Made by a program: the position numbers and the translations under genes. Positions 48,950 through 60,690 of a stretch of 64,000 bases of DNA are shown here, one piece after another. The notes under the pieces are model-generated. The model made no database searches, was not told where the DNA came from, and saw only the letters and a list, made by a program, of their open reading frames with translations. Source of the DNA: Lepus europaeus (lineage: Eukaryota > Chordata > Mammalia > Lagomorpha > Leporidae); contig NW_026909534.1 of assembly GCF_033115175.1 (NCBI RefSeq), positions 453,201-517,200 of the forward strand, written 5' to 3'. Every line of letters starts with the position of its first letter. Positions within the stretch are counted from its first letter, which is position 1.

Positions 48950-49248
48950 ACAGTAGAGCATACTGGGAAAGCCATTGCCTGTGATGCTGGTATTCCATAT
49001 TGTGCATGAATTTATGTCCCAACTGTCTACTACTGATCCAGCTCCTTCATGTGCCTAGGAAAGCTACAAAAGATGGTGCTTGTGCTCCTAATCCCACATG
49101 GGAAATTTGGAAGATACTGGCTCCTGACTTTAATCCAGTCCAACTGCAGCTGTTGTGGCCAATAGGGGTGTGAACCAGTGGATAAATGATTTACGTCTCT
49201 CTCTCTCTTTGTAACTCTGCCTTTCAAATAAATAAATATTTTTAATTT
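48950..49248 (+). repeat. C-type SINE, plus, diverged
   Basis: CAGTAGAGCATACTGGGAAAGC head remnant, (CT)n at 49196, TTTCAAATAAATAAATATTTTT tail. Directly behind the previous copy. Confidence 0.85.
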
Positions 49249-50287
49249 TTTAAAAAATTTAACAAATGGCCCTATATATTCTGACTCATCTTGACATGTA
49301 ACAAGAGCCAAGAATGTTGCTGCTGACTTTATGTAGTGCCTCCTCAATCTGTTCTATAAGAAAAAAATATGTATTTCTTTTGCTATCCGAGCACTCGAAT
49401 CTAAAAGAAACAATACTACCCAGTACAGCTCTGTTTAAGGCTGCTCCTACACTGAAGAAAAGTAAAGGAGCAAGGGGCCCAAACCCTGTGTGGCAGGGTG
49501 ACAGTCCCCTCCTCACTCTGCATCTGAGTTTCTGGTTAGAGATGGAGACAAAGGCAACTCCAGATACTGCAGCAGTACACAAACAGCCTCAATCACAGAC
49601 ACTCCTTGTGTTGTGCAACAGAAGGAGAGCACAGAGCACTATGTAAGAGAGGAATACATTGAACGAAAAGGAAAGTATGTGAATGGACATAGCTAAGAAT
49701 TTCCCCACTCTGCTGATCATGATCTCAAGGATGTCCAGGCCAGAATTCCATTTCACTTTGGAAAGCCCACTCCATAAAGTTTTCTCCACCTAGGTGTATT
49801 CTTCTGTGAGGAATCTGTCTTCCTGTGAAGGATGGTACCACCACAGACTGAGAACCAGTCAAAAAGCAGAGTGATGGCTTTAATTCTCAGAGGTGAATGG
49901 ACAACCACATCTATGAATTCTGCCTTGAAAAATAAGCTTCCTTCTGCTCTATGAATCTGATATAGGTTTGGGCTAAAATGAGAAACACAGAGACCAGCTG
50001 GTCTGTTAGGTGAGAAGAAAGGAAGCTTGATTTCCAGTAGTTACTTTGTAGCATGTTAGTTTTGAGAGGATTTCATTTTCCACTTCTATTTGAAGAAATG
50101 GAAAGGTAGAATCTGTGCCAGCCTAACACATGGCAGCTTTAGCCATTGATGACATCACAGCTTGCTACCCAAAAGTGGCAGCCAAAATGAACTCAACAAA
50201 TGAGAACCAAAATAAAACAGGAGTCTAACATAATACCAACATTTGTTCAGCAGATATTACCAAGATCCTGACACACAGCATAAAGGG
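49249..50287. other. Unique sequence
   Basis: Overlapping frames on both strands at 49286-49646 have no recognisable domain. No repeat identified. Confidence 0.4.
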
Positions 50288-50392
50288 TGGGGCTGGCTTT
50301 GTGGCACAGTGGATTAAGCCACCACCAAATGAAATACTGGGATCCAATATGTGTGTCCACCCTTTAAAAAAGATTTATTTGAAAGTCAGAGT

Positions 50393-50712
50393 TTTGGGGG
50401 CAGGTGATGTGGCACAGCTGGTTGAGACACTGGCCTGCATCCCATATGGTCACTGGTTTGGATCTTGGCTGTTCCACTTCCAATCCAGCTGCCTGCTAAT
50501 GTGCTTGGGAAAGTGGCACAGTATGGCCCAAGTCCTTGGTCCCCTATATCTATGTGGGAGATCCAGAAGAAGCTACTGGCTCCTGGCTTCAAATCAGCTC
50601 AGATCTGGCCACTGTGGCCATTTGGGGAGTGAACCAGCAGACTTAAGACCTCTCTATCTGTCTCTATCTCTATCAATAACTCTGTCAAATAAATAAAATA
50701 AATCTTTTAAAA
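50393..50712 (+). repeat. Inner C-type SINE 1 of the nest, plus
   Basis: GGGGGCAGGTGATGTGGCAC head, CAAATAAATAAAATAAATCTTTT tail. Confidence 0.88.
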
Positions 50713-50742
50713 ATGTCAGAATTATGGAGAGGAAGGAGAGTC

Positions 50743-51065
50743 AGATGGGATGGCATTGTGGACTAGCAGGTAAAGCTGCTGTCTGCAGTGCTGGCATCTG
50801 CTATAGGCACCAGTTCATGTCCTGGCTGCTCCACTTCTGATCCAGTTCTCTGCTAGTAGCCCTGGAAAAGTAGAAGATGGTCCAATACCTGGGTCCTTGA
50901 CACCCAAGTGGGAGACCTGGATGAAGCTCTTGGTGCCTGGCTTGGGCCTGGCCCAGTCTTGGCCATTGCAGCCATCTAGGGAGTACACCAGCAGATGGAA
51001 AATCTGTTTCTCATTCTCTCCCTTTCTCTATCTCTGCCTTGCAAATAAATAAATAAATGCTAAAA
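50743..51065 (+). repeat. Inner C-type SINE 2 of the nest, plus
   Basis: GATGGGATGGCATTGTGGAC head, GCAAATAAATAAATAAATGC tail. Confidence 0.88.
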
Positions 51066-51590
51066 AAAGAGAGAGATCTTCCATCTGAGATGGCTGCAAT
51101 GGCCAGGGCTGAACCACACAGAAACCAGGAGCCAGGCATTTCATCTGGGTCTCACACATGGGTTATAATGGCCCAAACAGTTGAGTCATCCGCTGCTGCT
51201 TTTCTCAGGCCATCAGCAGGGAGCTAGGTTAGAGGTGGAGCAACTGGGACATGAACTGCTGCTCATCTGGGAAGCTGGCATTGCAGATGGTGGCTTTCCC
51301 CATTGTGCCACAATGCCAGCCCCATGAGTGCCAGTTTGAGTCACAGCTGTTCCACTTCTGATCCAGCTCCCTGCTAACACAACTGGGGAAGCAGAAACAG
51401 ATGGCACAAGTACTTGGGTCCTTGCACCAACATGGGACACTGAGTTGGACTTCCAGGCTGGGCCAGGATTATTCATTGCAGGCTCTTGAGTGAACCAGCA
51501 GATGCAAGATCCTCATCCTTCTGTCTCTGCCTCTTTCTCTGTAACTCTGCTTTAAAATAAAAATTTTTAAATCTTAATAAAATAAAGAGA

Positions 51591-52349
51591 AAGGGTGAGA
51601 GAGTAGCCACAGTAAAGTAACAGAGCAAAGCTACGGTTGTGCTGTCCCTCAGCAGCCTTCTGCCTTAAGTGGGAAGTCTCTGGCTTACAGACACTGACAT
51701 AAGACACATTCAAAACACATTTCAAAACAAGAGATGAGAGGTTTACAAGGCATATTGATTTTATGATGACTTTTATCCATTAGGTACACTGGGTTTAGGT
51801 ATATGCCTTTTGTGCAGCCAAGTTAACCCAGGGTCTAATTCAAAGAGATATACTGAGGAAGATGTGCTGACAGGGGAGACAATGTCCTATTGCTCTTATA
51901 GCATCATAAAGGGAAGGAAAAGGGCTACTCATGTCCATGGTTATAAGGAGGACAGAAGCACAAACATTTCAGAAGGGGGGAGCAAATTTCAAATATACTT
52001 ATTTTAAGAAAATAAAAGGAAGTAAATTTCAGAATATAACGTGGGGTAGAAACACACCATCAGTTCATCAATTCTCACAGGAATCCAGGAAAACTGCCCT
52101 GTCTACCCATAAACCAAATGTTTCAAAACACATTTTCTGATTAAATTCAGAAGATTACAGGAATCAGCACTCTGGGTGTTCAAATGCCAAATTAAGTTTT
52201 AGTTTCCACTATGGGCAGATGTAGCCCAATCACTCAGAACATGAGAAAAACTTTTCGATAAGAAACATGAAATATTCAGTCACACAGAATAACTGTGCTT
52301 AGTGCTCAAAGTGAACCCCAGGATAAGCACCCAGAAAACCTGTTAGGTC
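51591..52349. other. Unique sequence
   Basis: No recognisable gene or repeat. Confidence 0.4.
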
Positions 52350-52928
52350 TTGGGGCCAGCTCCATGGTGTAGCATGTAAAAATTTATTTATTTATTTAAA
52401 AGGCAGAGTTACAGAGAGGCAGGGCACAAAGAGAAGTCTTCCATGCACTGATTCACTCTGAAAATGGCTGCAATGGCCAGAACTGGATCTATCTGAAGCC
52501 AGGAGCCAGAAGCTTCTGTTAGGTCTCCCATGCAGTGCAGAACTCAAGAACTTGGGCCATCTTCCACTGCTTTCCCAGGAGACAGCAGGAAGCTGGATCT
52601 CAAACCAGCACCCATATGGGATGCCAGCACTGCAGGTGGTGGCCTCACCTGCCATGCCACAGTGCCAGCCCTCAAAATAAACCTATTTTAAAAAGCATTT
52701 TAAATGAGGGATGGGAGAGAGTTTGTTTATCCAAAGCAAGGATAACATAACATAACATAACTACTGCACAGAAGAAGCTCCTGGCTCCTGGCTTTGGATC
52801 AGCACAGATCTGACCACTGTAGCCAATTGGGGAGTGAACCAGCAAATGAAGACTTATCTCTCTATGCCTCTCCTCCTCTCTGTGTTTAACTCTGATTTTC
52901 AAGTAAAATAAATAAATCTTTAAAAAAA
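52350..52928 (+). repeat. C-type SINE pieces around a nested minus copy
   Basis: A plus-strand head at 52350-52380 (TGGGGCCAGCTCCATGGTG) and a plus-strand 3' half at 52768-52928 (AGAAGAAGCTCCTGGCTCC to AATAAATCTTT). They may be one copy with its middle deleted or two copies. The (ATAAC)n run at 52743-52760 lies between. Confidence 0.7.
52379..52673 (-). repeat. C-type SINE, minus, nested
   Basis: AAATTTATTTATTTATTTAA start, ATGCCACAGTGCCAGCCC end. The GA run is reduced. Confidence 0.88.
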
Positions 52929-53024
52929 AGTAAGATAACTACTAGTACTCATTAACTTAAAAAATATAGAAATGTAATGAAACTCAAAATATAACCAAAA
53001 TCATCATCTACTACAAATTATAAT

Positions 53025-53351
53025 TTTTTTTTTTTGACAGGCAGAGTGGACAGTGGGAGAGAGAGACAGAGAGAACCGTCTTCCTTTTGCCATTGGTTCA
53101 CCCTCCAATGGCCGCCGCGGCCGGTGCGCTGCGCTGATCCAAAGGCAGGAGCCAGGTGCTTCTCCTGGTCTCCCATGCGGTGCAGAGCCCAAGCACTTGG
53201 GCCATCCTCCACTGCACTCCCTGGCCACAGCAGAGAGCTGGCCTGGAAGAGGGGCAACCAGGACAGAATCCAGTGCCCTGACCAGGACTAGAACCCAGTG
53301 TGCTAGCGCTGCAAGGCAGAGGATTAGCCTGTTGAGCCATGGTGCCGGCCC
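53025..53351 (-). repeat. C-type SINE, minus (CTGCCTGTC-tail subtype), young
   Basis: T-run, TTTGACAGGCAGAGTGGACAG, many CpGs (GGCCGCCGCGGCCGG), ending GCCATGGTGCCGGCCC. AAATTATAAT flanks both ends. Confidence 0.95.
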
Positions 53352-53416
53352 AGAAATTATAATCTTTGAGAGTCATATTAGACAAAATTTAACCCCTCCC
53401 CCCCTTTGAATAATGC

Positions 53417-53740
53417 ACATGGGACTGGTGTAGTAGGTTAAGCCAACCCTGGCAGTGCCAGCACCCCACATGGGCACTGGTTAAGACCTGGCTACTTCAT
53501 TTCCAATATAGCTCCCTAATTCACCTGGGAAAGCAAAGGATGATGGTCCAAGTGTTTGGGCCCCTGAAATCAAGTGTGAGAACCAGAAGAAGCTCCTAGC
53601 TTCTCATTTTAGCCTGGCCCAGCCCAAGTCATTGTGGCCATTTGAGGAGTGAACCAACGGATGGAAGACCTCTCTCTGTCTCTCCATCTCTCTGTAAATC
53701 TGCTGTTCAAGTAAATAAAATGAATAATAAAAAAAAAAAA
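53417..53740 (+). repeat. C-type SINE, plus, diverged
   Basis: ATGGGACTGGTGTAGTAGG head and TTCAAGTAAATAAAATGAATAA tail. Confidence 0.85.
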
Positions 53741-54483
53741 AAACCTATACAATGTTGTATTTTGGTTATTCCCCCATACAAAGAAAGCTCAGATGAACTG
53801 TAGATGAATCCTCCTGGCTTGATGCAATTCAGAAGAAGGATTGCTTTCTGCCACCCTGTGCTAGACATCAATGAGAGTTATTAATGGGAAGATGAAAGGA
53901 CACATCAGACTGCTTCCTCACATGGCACCTTTTCTTAAATACATCACTGCTACATTATCAGATTATGTCTCTCATATGAAACATGTCTCTCCTAAAAATT
54001 TTAAAGAACTTGCCAGAAACTTATAGCAGAGCAGGGAATGATGTGCCAAGAACAGTGAGTTAGCCTGAGTAGTTTAGGAATCCTGTTCTTGGATGTTTTC
54101 AAGTTCATATTAATGTACACACAACATAGTTGCTGATAGAGTGTCTTACAGTTGTTTCCTGGGTGTGAAGCAACTGTTTTCAGCAGAAATATAACTGCTT
54201 GCCCACTTACAAGCACTGAGATAGGGAGTACATGGGAAAAAAGGTCAAAAACATACTGGGTTTGAGAGGAAGAATGCTGTTACCCTAGCAACCTCTATCC
54301 AGGATTCCCTTTCTATTTTTACTTCCTAGGTAACCTTACTATGCTAAATGAGTTTCACAGATTAGTAATCTGGTGACAACAGGACTCTAACAGAATCTGT
54401 GAATCACTCAGTTAATCAAGTGAAAACGTCGTTATACTGAAAGTTAGTCTATAGCAATAGTTTTCAGGGCCACATTGCTCTTT
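53741..54483. other. Unique sequence
   Basis: Nothing recognised beyond the preceding SINE's A tail. Confidence 0.4.
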
Positions 54484-54815
54484 TTTTAAAAGATGTTTTA
54501 TTTATTTATTTGAGAGGTAGAATTACAGATAGTGAGATGGATAGACAAAGAGAAAGGTCTTCCTTCTGCTGGTTCACTCCCTAGTTGGCCAAAATGGCCA
54601 GAAGAACTGCACTGATCAAAAGCCAGGAGCCAGGAGCTTCTTCTGGGTCTCCAACATGGGTGCAGAGGCCCAGGCACTTAGGCCATCTTCTACTGCCTTC
54701 CCAGGCCATAGCATAGAGCTGTATCAGAGGAGCAGCTGGGACTCAAACAGGTGCCCATATGGGATGCTGGCACCACAGGCAGAGGATTAACATACTGAGC
54801 CACAGTGCCAGCCCA
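54484..54815 (-). repeat. C-type SINE, minus
   Basis: TTTTTTAAAAGATGTTTTATTT start, TGAGCCACAGTGCCAGCCC end. Confidence 0.93.
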
Positions 54816-55021
54816 AAGCCACATCTTTTACCGTACTGTGTGGGCATCTCTGTGGGGGGAGAGGGGCACATTTTCCCTTTTCTTCCTTACCCCTCTTCAC
54901 ATTAACACCTTGAACAAAGGCTTCCACAGACCAGTCATTTTGAAAATCTACCACTAATATCCTCCCATGTTGAAAATGTCATGAGGTTAAACACAGAACC
55001 CAGAATAAGAAAAGTAACTTG

Positions 55022-55333
55022 AAGCTGGTGTTGTGTCTGAGCGGGTAAAACCATATGGGTGCTGGTTCAAGATCTGGCTGCTCCACTTCTGATCCAGCTC
55101 TCTGCTATGGCCTGGGAAAGCAGTGGAAGATGGCCCAAATGCTTGGTCCCCTGTACCTGTGTGGGAGACCTGGAAGAAGGTCCTGGCTTCTGGCTTCAGA
55201 TCCATGTAGTTCTGGCCATTGTGACCATCTGGGGAGTGAACCAGCAGATGGGAGATCTCTCTCTTTCTCTCTATCTTTGCCTCTCTGTAACTCTGCCTTT
55301 TAAATAAATAAATATATATATATATTTTTTAAA
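55022..55333 (+). repeat. C-type SINE, plus
   Basis: GAAGCTGGTGTTGTGTCTG head, with the segment after it shortened, AAATAAATAAATATATATAT tail. AAAGTAAC on both sides is a likely target duplication. Confidence 0.9.
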
Positions 55334-55337
55334 GTAA

Positions 55338-55620
55338 CCGGCCGGCACTGTGTCTCGCTTGGTTAATCCTCTGCCTGCAGCGCTGGCATCCCATATGTGC
55401 ACCGGTTCTGTCCCAGTTGCTCCTCTTCCAGTCCAGCTCTCTGCTGTGGCCCAAGTGCTTGGGCCCCTGCACCCACGTGGGAGACCAGGAGGAAGCACCT
55501 GGCTCCTGGCTTCGGATCAGCACAGTGTGCCAACCATAGTGGACATTTGGGGGGTTAACCAATGGAAGGAAGACCTTCCTTTCTAATTCTGCCTGTCAAA
55601 TTAAAAAAAAAAAAAAAAAA
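55338..55620 (+). repeat. C-type SINE, plus (CTGCCTGTC-tail subtype)
   Basis: CCGGCCGGCACTGTGTCTC head, TTCTGTCCCAGTTGCTCCTC, TTCTGCCTGTCAAATT plus A18 tail. The middle is shortened. Confidence 0.9.
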
Positions 55621-56289
55621 GCAACTGGCCCTCTTAATTAAAACCATATAGACTGTAAGATAATCAGCTTGGTGGAGCATTGAGTGACTGTAAAGAACTA
55701 GACAAGAAAAATTGATACTTTTCTGTATTTATGTTTTCGTAGCTCTCCACTATGAAAATCCAGATTGAAGTAGCTCATTATTAACTCACACGGTAGACTT
55801 GCATTAATTTCAGTTCACTTCTCACTTTGCAAAGGGATTGGCAGCAGGTAATAAAAGTTGACATCCCTAATAACATAAGAATGGTTGAAGACAGAAATCG
55901 AAAAGCAGGAAAATAAATCAGCCTCAAGCTCCAGATTGAAAAAGAGTCTGTTAATTATACACGGAAGAGAGATCAATCCACAAAGCTACTGCACAAGCTT
56001 CACGTGCTGCTGGGAAAGTCAGCCAAACACCCAGAGCCCCAGCTGTCAAGTGTGTCCACGGGATCCAGCATGGGGTCCATGAGAGCCAGATCCTACTCTG
56101 ATCTTCCATCTCCACCTCTCCGGAGCCTCGGGCTCCAGCTGAGGGCCACCAAGCCCCGCCCAGCTGGAACTACCAGGGGATATAGCCCAAGGCCCAGCCA
56201 CAAGGCATTCTCTGACACACCCAAAGTGAGAACTGGGCTTATTTAAATGGGAATTCTTCCTTTGCCTGCTCTCAACTGCCCTGCTTGTG

Positions 56290-57060
56290 CTGTTCCTCGT
56301 CCAGTGTACTTTAAGGAGAATTTGAGCGAGGCAGCCTGTGGGACCGGCCGAGAATTGGGAGACTGGGAAGTGGCTGTGGGAGACACAACACCTGGGCCCC
56401 AGCCTTGACTCTGCCGGAGAAGCTCCCAGGATCACTGAGAAGCAAGTGATCGAGGTCTGGGAGCCGCCACCCGCCATCGCACCCACCGCTCTCCCACACA
56501 CGCATAGATGCCCCCTCCTGGCCCCCATACTTGCCGTGGAAAATCTCGGGAGCAGGTCCCCTTTCTTCAGGACACACGGGGAGCAGAGCGGAGAGGGGGG
56601 GACAGAAGTCACTGGAACTTGGGACCCACGGTGGCAGATGCAGAGGCACAGAAGCGGCGGGCGGCAGGTCTGGGGCTGCGCTCCCGAACCGCCTGCAACT
56701 GCACTTGCAGAGCAAGACACCCCAGTGAATGCGGGAGAAGGAGCAGCGCGGCCCCTCAGGGCCCTCTCTGATCAGTAAATGAACTTCCGTTCCCAACTCC
56801 GAGCCACTTGGAAAGGCACGCGCATGCGCACGTTCTTCCGCATGCACACGCACAGGCGTTCAGAGAGGAAAACGGTAGAGCACCGGGTGACTCTGGGAAA
56901 TGGAGTCCAGGCCAGGGCATTCCTGGATAGACTTACTGGCCCTCTCCTAGGACTGCAGTGTGGGGTGGGTGGAGACAGGCTGGGAACCAGAGGGCGTTTG
57001 CTATTGTTTACATCCCGCCTTCCCTTCCTTCCCACCCCAGACCTCAAGGGTCAGCTGCTG
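56290..57060. promoter_or_regulatory. CpG-rich promoter-like block
   Basis: The one GC- and CpG-rich, repeat-free block in an otherwise AT-rich window. It contains a palindromic NRF-1-type site (56819-56830, core GCGCATGCGC), ETS-type TTCCG cores (near 56783 and 56836), and on the minus strand ACTCCATTTCCCAGAGT (56891-56908), which resembles the ACTACA-TTTCCCAG ZNF143-type promoter motif. Overlapping open frames on both strands look like GC-driven chance. It may be the TSS and first exon of the minus-strand KRAB gene, with a first intron near 41 kb, or a promoter of a gene running right. No convincing first-exon donor decides this. Confidence 0.5.
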
Positions 57061-57203
57061 TTCTTCCTTTCTTGAACAAAATCTTAAGAAGTGACAGCCA
57101 CTGCTGCTGAGTCCCAAATCCCAGTTCCCTCACACACGCTGTTTCCCTCAGAAAAATCCTACTGGCTGCTTTATTCCTGGACAGCTTCTCTCAGGTAATG
57201 AAT

Positions 57204-57752
57204 TGTAAGACCCCTTAAGCAGGTGTCCCACAATCCGGACCCCCAGAAACACAGACTCCACCCCAATCGCTGCAAGAACAAGAGGAAGTTTATTGCATTT
57301 GCAAATGGGCCATCTCACAGCACAACAGCACCCTCGGGCGCAGTGCAAAAGAGAGGCCCCATCATTAAGGCTTAAAACCACAACATTACCATATTTCTAC
57401 AGTGTTACAAAAAATTACAAAGTAAAGGGATTTTCCAGGGTAAAAAGGAACAGAGTACAGGGGGTTTCCAAAAGGGAACAAGTTACATGCTGTACGTGCC
57501 TTGTGGTATTGTAACAGGACATAGGTTGGGTACAATTTTTTGTTAACTTCTGCCTTTATAGTTCCTAAAACGGTTACAAAAACGATTACATACTGCAAGT
57601 TCAGCTAAAGTTCAGCTACCTTATGAAAGCATTTTTATTTCTTTGCAAAAATTATTGCAAGCCCAGCCAATTTGCACAGAAGCAGAACAATATGCAGTTA
57701 GCTCAAGCAACTCCATTTCAAACCTAACCTGCCTAATTCTTTCAGAATGACA
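57204..57752 (-). mobile_element. Solo ERV LTR-like element, minus
   Basis: On the minus strand it runs from TGTCATTCTGAAAG to GGGGTCTTACA (TG...CA ends). It has GGAACTATAAAGG as a possible TATA box (near 57559) and GCAATAAACTTCCTC as the polyadenylation region (near 57290), the layout of a retroviral LTR. No internal genes. Ends are approximate and no clear target duplication was seen. It sits about 200 bp beyond the CpG-rich block. Confidence 0.65.
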
Positions 57753-58160
57753 AGGATTTCAATGTAACTCTTAGCACAGGTGTACACAGCATAGTTTAAC
57801 ATCTAGATTTGAGAATACAATTTTTATTTGTGTCTTTTATTTGTGGTTCTTTTCAAAGCATTTTACACCACCCTCTAATTCACCAAGTACAAAAAACAAA
57901 CAAAGAAAAAAAAAAGAGAACTGGATACAGGACTAACATTTCCAAGTATCTTCTAGGGGCCAGATTAACGGAGTAAATGCCTTACTTTGTATCAATTATA
58001 CCTCATTTAATTCTGGAGACAGCATTCTCAATTTACAAAGAGAAAGCTGAGGTGGAAAGAGATTAGAATTGAATTTGCCCATGGAAGTATGGTAAAAAAA
58101 AAAAAAAAAAGTCTAGGTTAAAGGCCAACCAAAGTGAAATATTGGTTTAAGAAATCTTTT
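57753..58160. other. Unique sequence
   Basis: A-runs at 57909 and 58095. No gene or element recognised. Confidence 0.4.
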
Positions 58161-58487
58161 GGGACCAGCACGGTGGCATAGTGGGCTAAGCTGCCTCCTT
58201 CAGCACCGACATTCTATATGGGAGCTGGTTCAAGTCTCTGCTGCTCCACGTCCAATCCAGCTTTCTGCTCTAGCCTGGGAAAACAGTAGAAGATGGCCCA
58301 AATGCCTGGGACCCTGCATCCACATCAGAGACCCAGAATTTCCTGGCTCCTGGCTTTGGATCAGCTTAACTATGGCTATTGCAGCCATTTGGGGAGTGAA
58401 CAAGTGGATGGAAGACTTCTCTCTCTCTCTGCCTCTGCCTCTCTGTAACTCTGTCTTTCAAATAAAAAAAAATCTTCTATAAAAAAA
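58161..58487 (+). repeat. C-type SINE, plus
   Basis: GGGACCAGCACGGTGGCAT head, CTCTGTCTTTCAAATAAAAAAAAATC tail. Confidence 0.92.
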
Positions 58488-59850
58488 GAAATATTTCTTT
58501 TATCTTGTGACTCAGTTTCTAAAACCCCAGATTTCTCATCTCTAAAATAAAAAGTGAGGAAGAGGAAGAGTATCTACAATCCTAATCTTCACTGTAGAGA
58601 AACACATAGGATTATCTAAAAACTTATCTAAAAAAGAAAGGAGGTTCAAAGTTGCTATTGCTGTATGGTTATTTTTCTCATGTTTAATATCAAGATAGCA
58701 TATAAACATTATGCATTCTTAGGTGTATGTGTGGTGCTTGATTTTTAAGATTTTAAGTAGAAATGTAAATGGAAGCAGGATGACATGGAGTTCTGTTTGT
58801 GATTATTTCTGTTGCTTATAATTCATGGGATTAGAATTGCTGGAATAGGAATGCTTAAATATATCCATTCATTTCACACTAATGTTTATTATGTCAGGCA
58901 ATATGCTTTGTGTAGACTGCTTTTTCTTGCCAGATTGAAAGTTCATGAGGGCAAGAAACATGTTTGCTTTGACATTAAAACTCAGCATCTTGATAGAGTC
59001 ATTCTTTTAGTTGAATGAATAAATGAGGCTATAAAAATTAAACAAATACAATTTCTGATCCCAATAACTACCTAGTTGAAGAGACAATGCAATAGATATC
59101 TATTTGATAACAGACAATTAGATGAATGTATAATTTGTTGCTCAGAGACAACTTTGATAATAAAAAAGACATGTTAATGATGACACAGGGCTGAAATATA
59201 TAAGCAGAAACCATCCAGGGCCAAGCAGGTTAAATGTTCACCCTAGCTTTGTAAGGCTTTCCATTCACTATTTAGTAAGCATTTACTGAGCATTCTTTTG
59301 TGTGGTGTGTTGAAAGAACTACCAGCCACATGATTTTCCTAGATATTGGAATAAGAGATCCTGAGCAATCAGAAAAGGTTGGGATGAACTAAGAGGCTTT
59401 TGACACAAAGGTAAGAAAAACAAAAAGCAGAGAGTTCAATTAAAAAGTATATCAATGGTTATTTAGTAGGATCTGAACCAAGGTATGGTGGTAGTAGGAA
59501 TGAAGAAGAGGCAACAGATTACAGGGAGATCCAAAAGGCAGGAACAACAGAATTTCAATGATAGAAGAAGGCAGGAGGGAACTCATGTGTAAATCTTCAT
59601 TTGGATTTTATTATCTAATGGACAAGGAGTTCTCAGTACATTCATGTTCATCAGTAATAAAAGGAAACCTCCAACTGACTTATAAACTTTCTCATGGGTA
59701 GCTACTATCTATAAGCCTTATGTTGATCATCAAGCCAAATATTTTTGACTGCTACAATCTACAATGGTCCTCATTATGATGCAGTTACTTAGAAACTAGA
59801 AGACATAATCCGTGTCTATAAGAAAGATCTAAATAAAAAAGTAAAATTCA
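58488..59850. other. Unique AT-rich sequence
   Basis: About 1.36 kb without a recognisable gene, RNA or repeat. Frame 58812-59018 has no domain support. Confidence 0.4.
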
Positions 59851-60101
59851 GGGGCTGGCACTGTGGCACAGCAAGTTAACACCCAGGCCTGAAGTGCCGG
59901 CATCCCATATGGGCTCCTGTTCAAAATCCGGCTGCTCCACTTTCAATCCAGCTCTCTGCTATGGCCTGGGAAAGCAGTAGAGGATACTTGGTCCCCTGCA
60001 CACACATGGGAGACCTGGAGGAAGCTCCTGGCTGCTGGCTTCGAATCAGCACACCTCTGGCCATTGTGGCCAATTGGAGAGTGAAAAATCAGATAGAAGA
60101 G

Positions 60102-60133
<32 letters not shown>

Positions 60134-60200
60134 CCCCTCTCTCTGTGTAACTCTGATTTTCAAATAAATAAATGAATGAATGAATGAATATTTTTTAAAA
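59851..60200 (+). repeat. C-type SINE, plus
   Basis: GGGGCTGGCACTGTGGCAC head, (CT)n at 60102-60128, AAATAAATAAATGAATGAAT tail. Confidence 0.93.
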
Positions 60201-60352
60201 AGAGTAGTAATGGCCAATATTTATAAAAAAGTTAAGTTAAAAAAACCCACAAAATCATATAATTCAAAGCTAAATTTGGAATATTCACCAACCTTAGGTA
60301 ACTAAAGCACAATTAAGCAGGAAAGAAGTAAAAAAAAAAAATTCCCTAGAAA

Positions 60353-60690
60353 GGGGCCGGCACTATGACATAGTGGGTAAAGCTGCCACCTGCAGTGCCA
60401 GCATCCCATATGGGCATCAGTTCAAGTCCTGGCTGCTCCACTTCTGATCCAGCTCTCTGCTATGGCCTGGGAAAGCAGTAGAAGATGGCCCAAGGCCTTG
60501 GGCCCCTGAACCCATGTGGGAGACCTGCAAGAGGCTCCTGACTCCTGGCTTCAGATTGACACAGCTCTGGCCACTGCAGACAATTGGGAATGAACCAACG
60601 GATGGAGGACCTTTCCCTCTCTTTCTTCCTCTCCTTCTCTCTCTGTGTAACTATTTCAAATCAATAAATAAATCTTTAAAAAAATAATTT
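60353..60690 (+). repeat. C-type SINE, plus
   Basis: GGGGCCGGCACTATGACATAG head, TTCAAGTCCTGGCTGCTCC, CAATAAATAAATCTTT tail. Confidence 0.93.

Larger units (their letters stand above)
50361..51325 (-). repeat. Middle C-type SINE of the nest, minus
   Basis: Pieces at 50361-50392 (AAAAAAGATTTATTTGAAAGTC), 50713-50742 (GTCAGAATTATGGAGAGGAAGG) and 51066-51325 (GAGAGATCTTCCATC to TGTGCCACAATGCCAGCCCC) add up to one minus-strand copy split twice. Confidence 0.8.
50288..51590 (+). repeat. Outer C-type SINE of a three-level nest
   Basis: The head is at 50288-50360 (GTGGGGCTGGCTTTGTGGC) and the body resumes at about 51322-51590 (GAGTGCCAGTTTGAGTCACAG to CTTTAAAATAAAAATTTTTAAATC). About 960 bp of younger SINEs lie between the halves. 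Confidence 0.8.

Noticed and set aside
49286..49646. Overlapping frames of 98 (minus) and 110 (plus) codons in non-repeat sequence
   Set aside because: No recognisable domain, no promoter or splice context, and both strands open equally. Not supported as a gene.
56046..56853. Open frames of 224 and 180 codons (minus) and 146 codons (plus) in the CpG-rich block
   Set aside because: They overlap on both strands in GC-rich DNA where stops are rare. No domain, Kozak or splice support.
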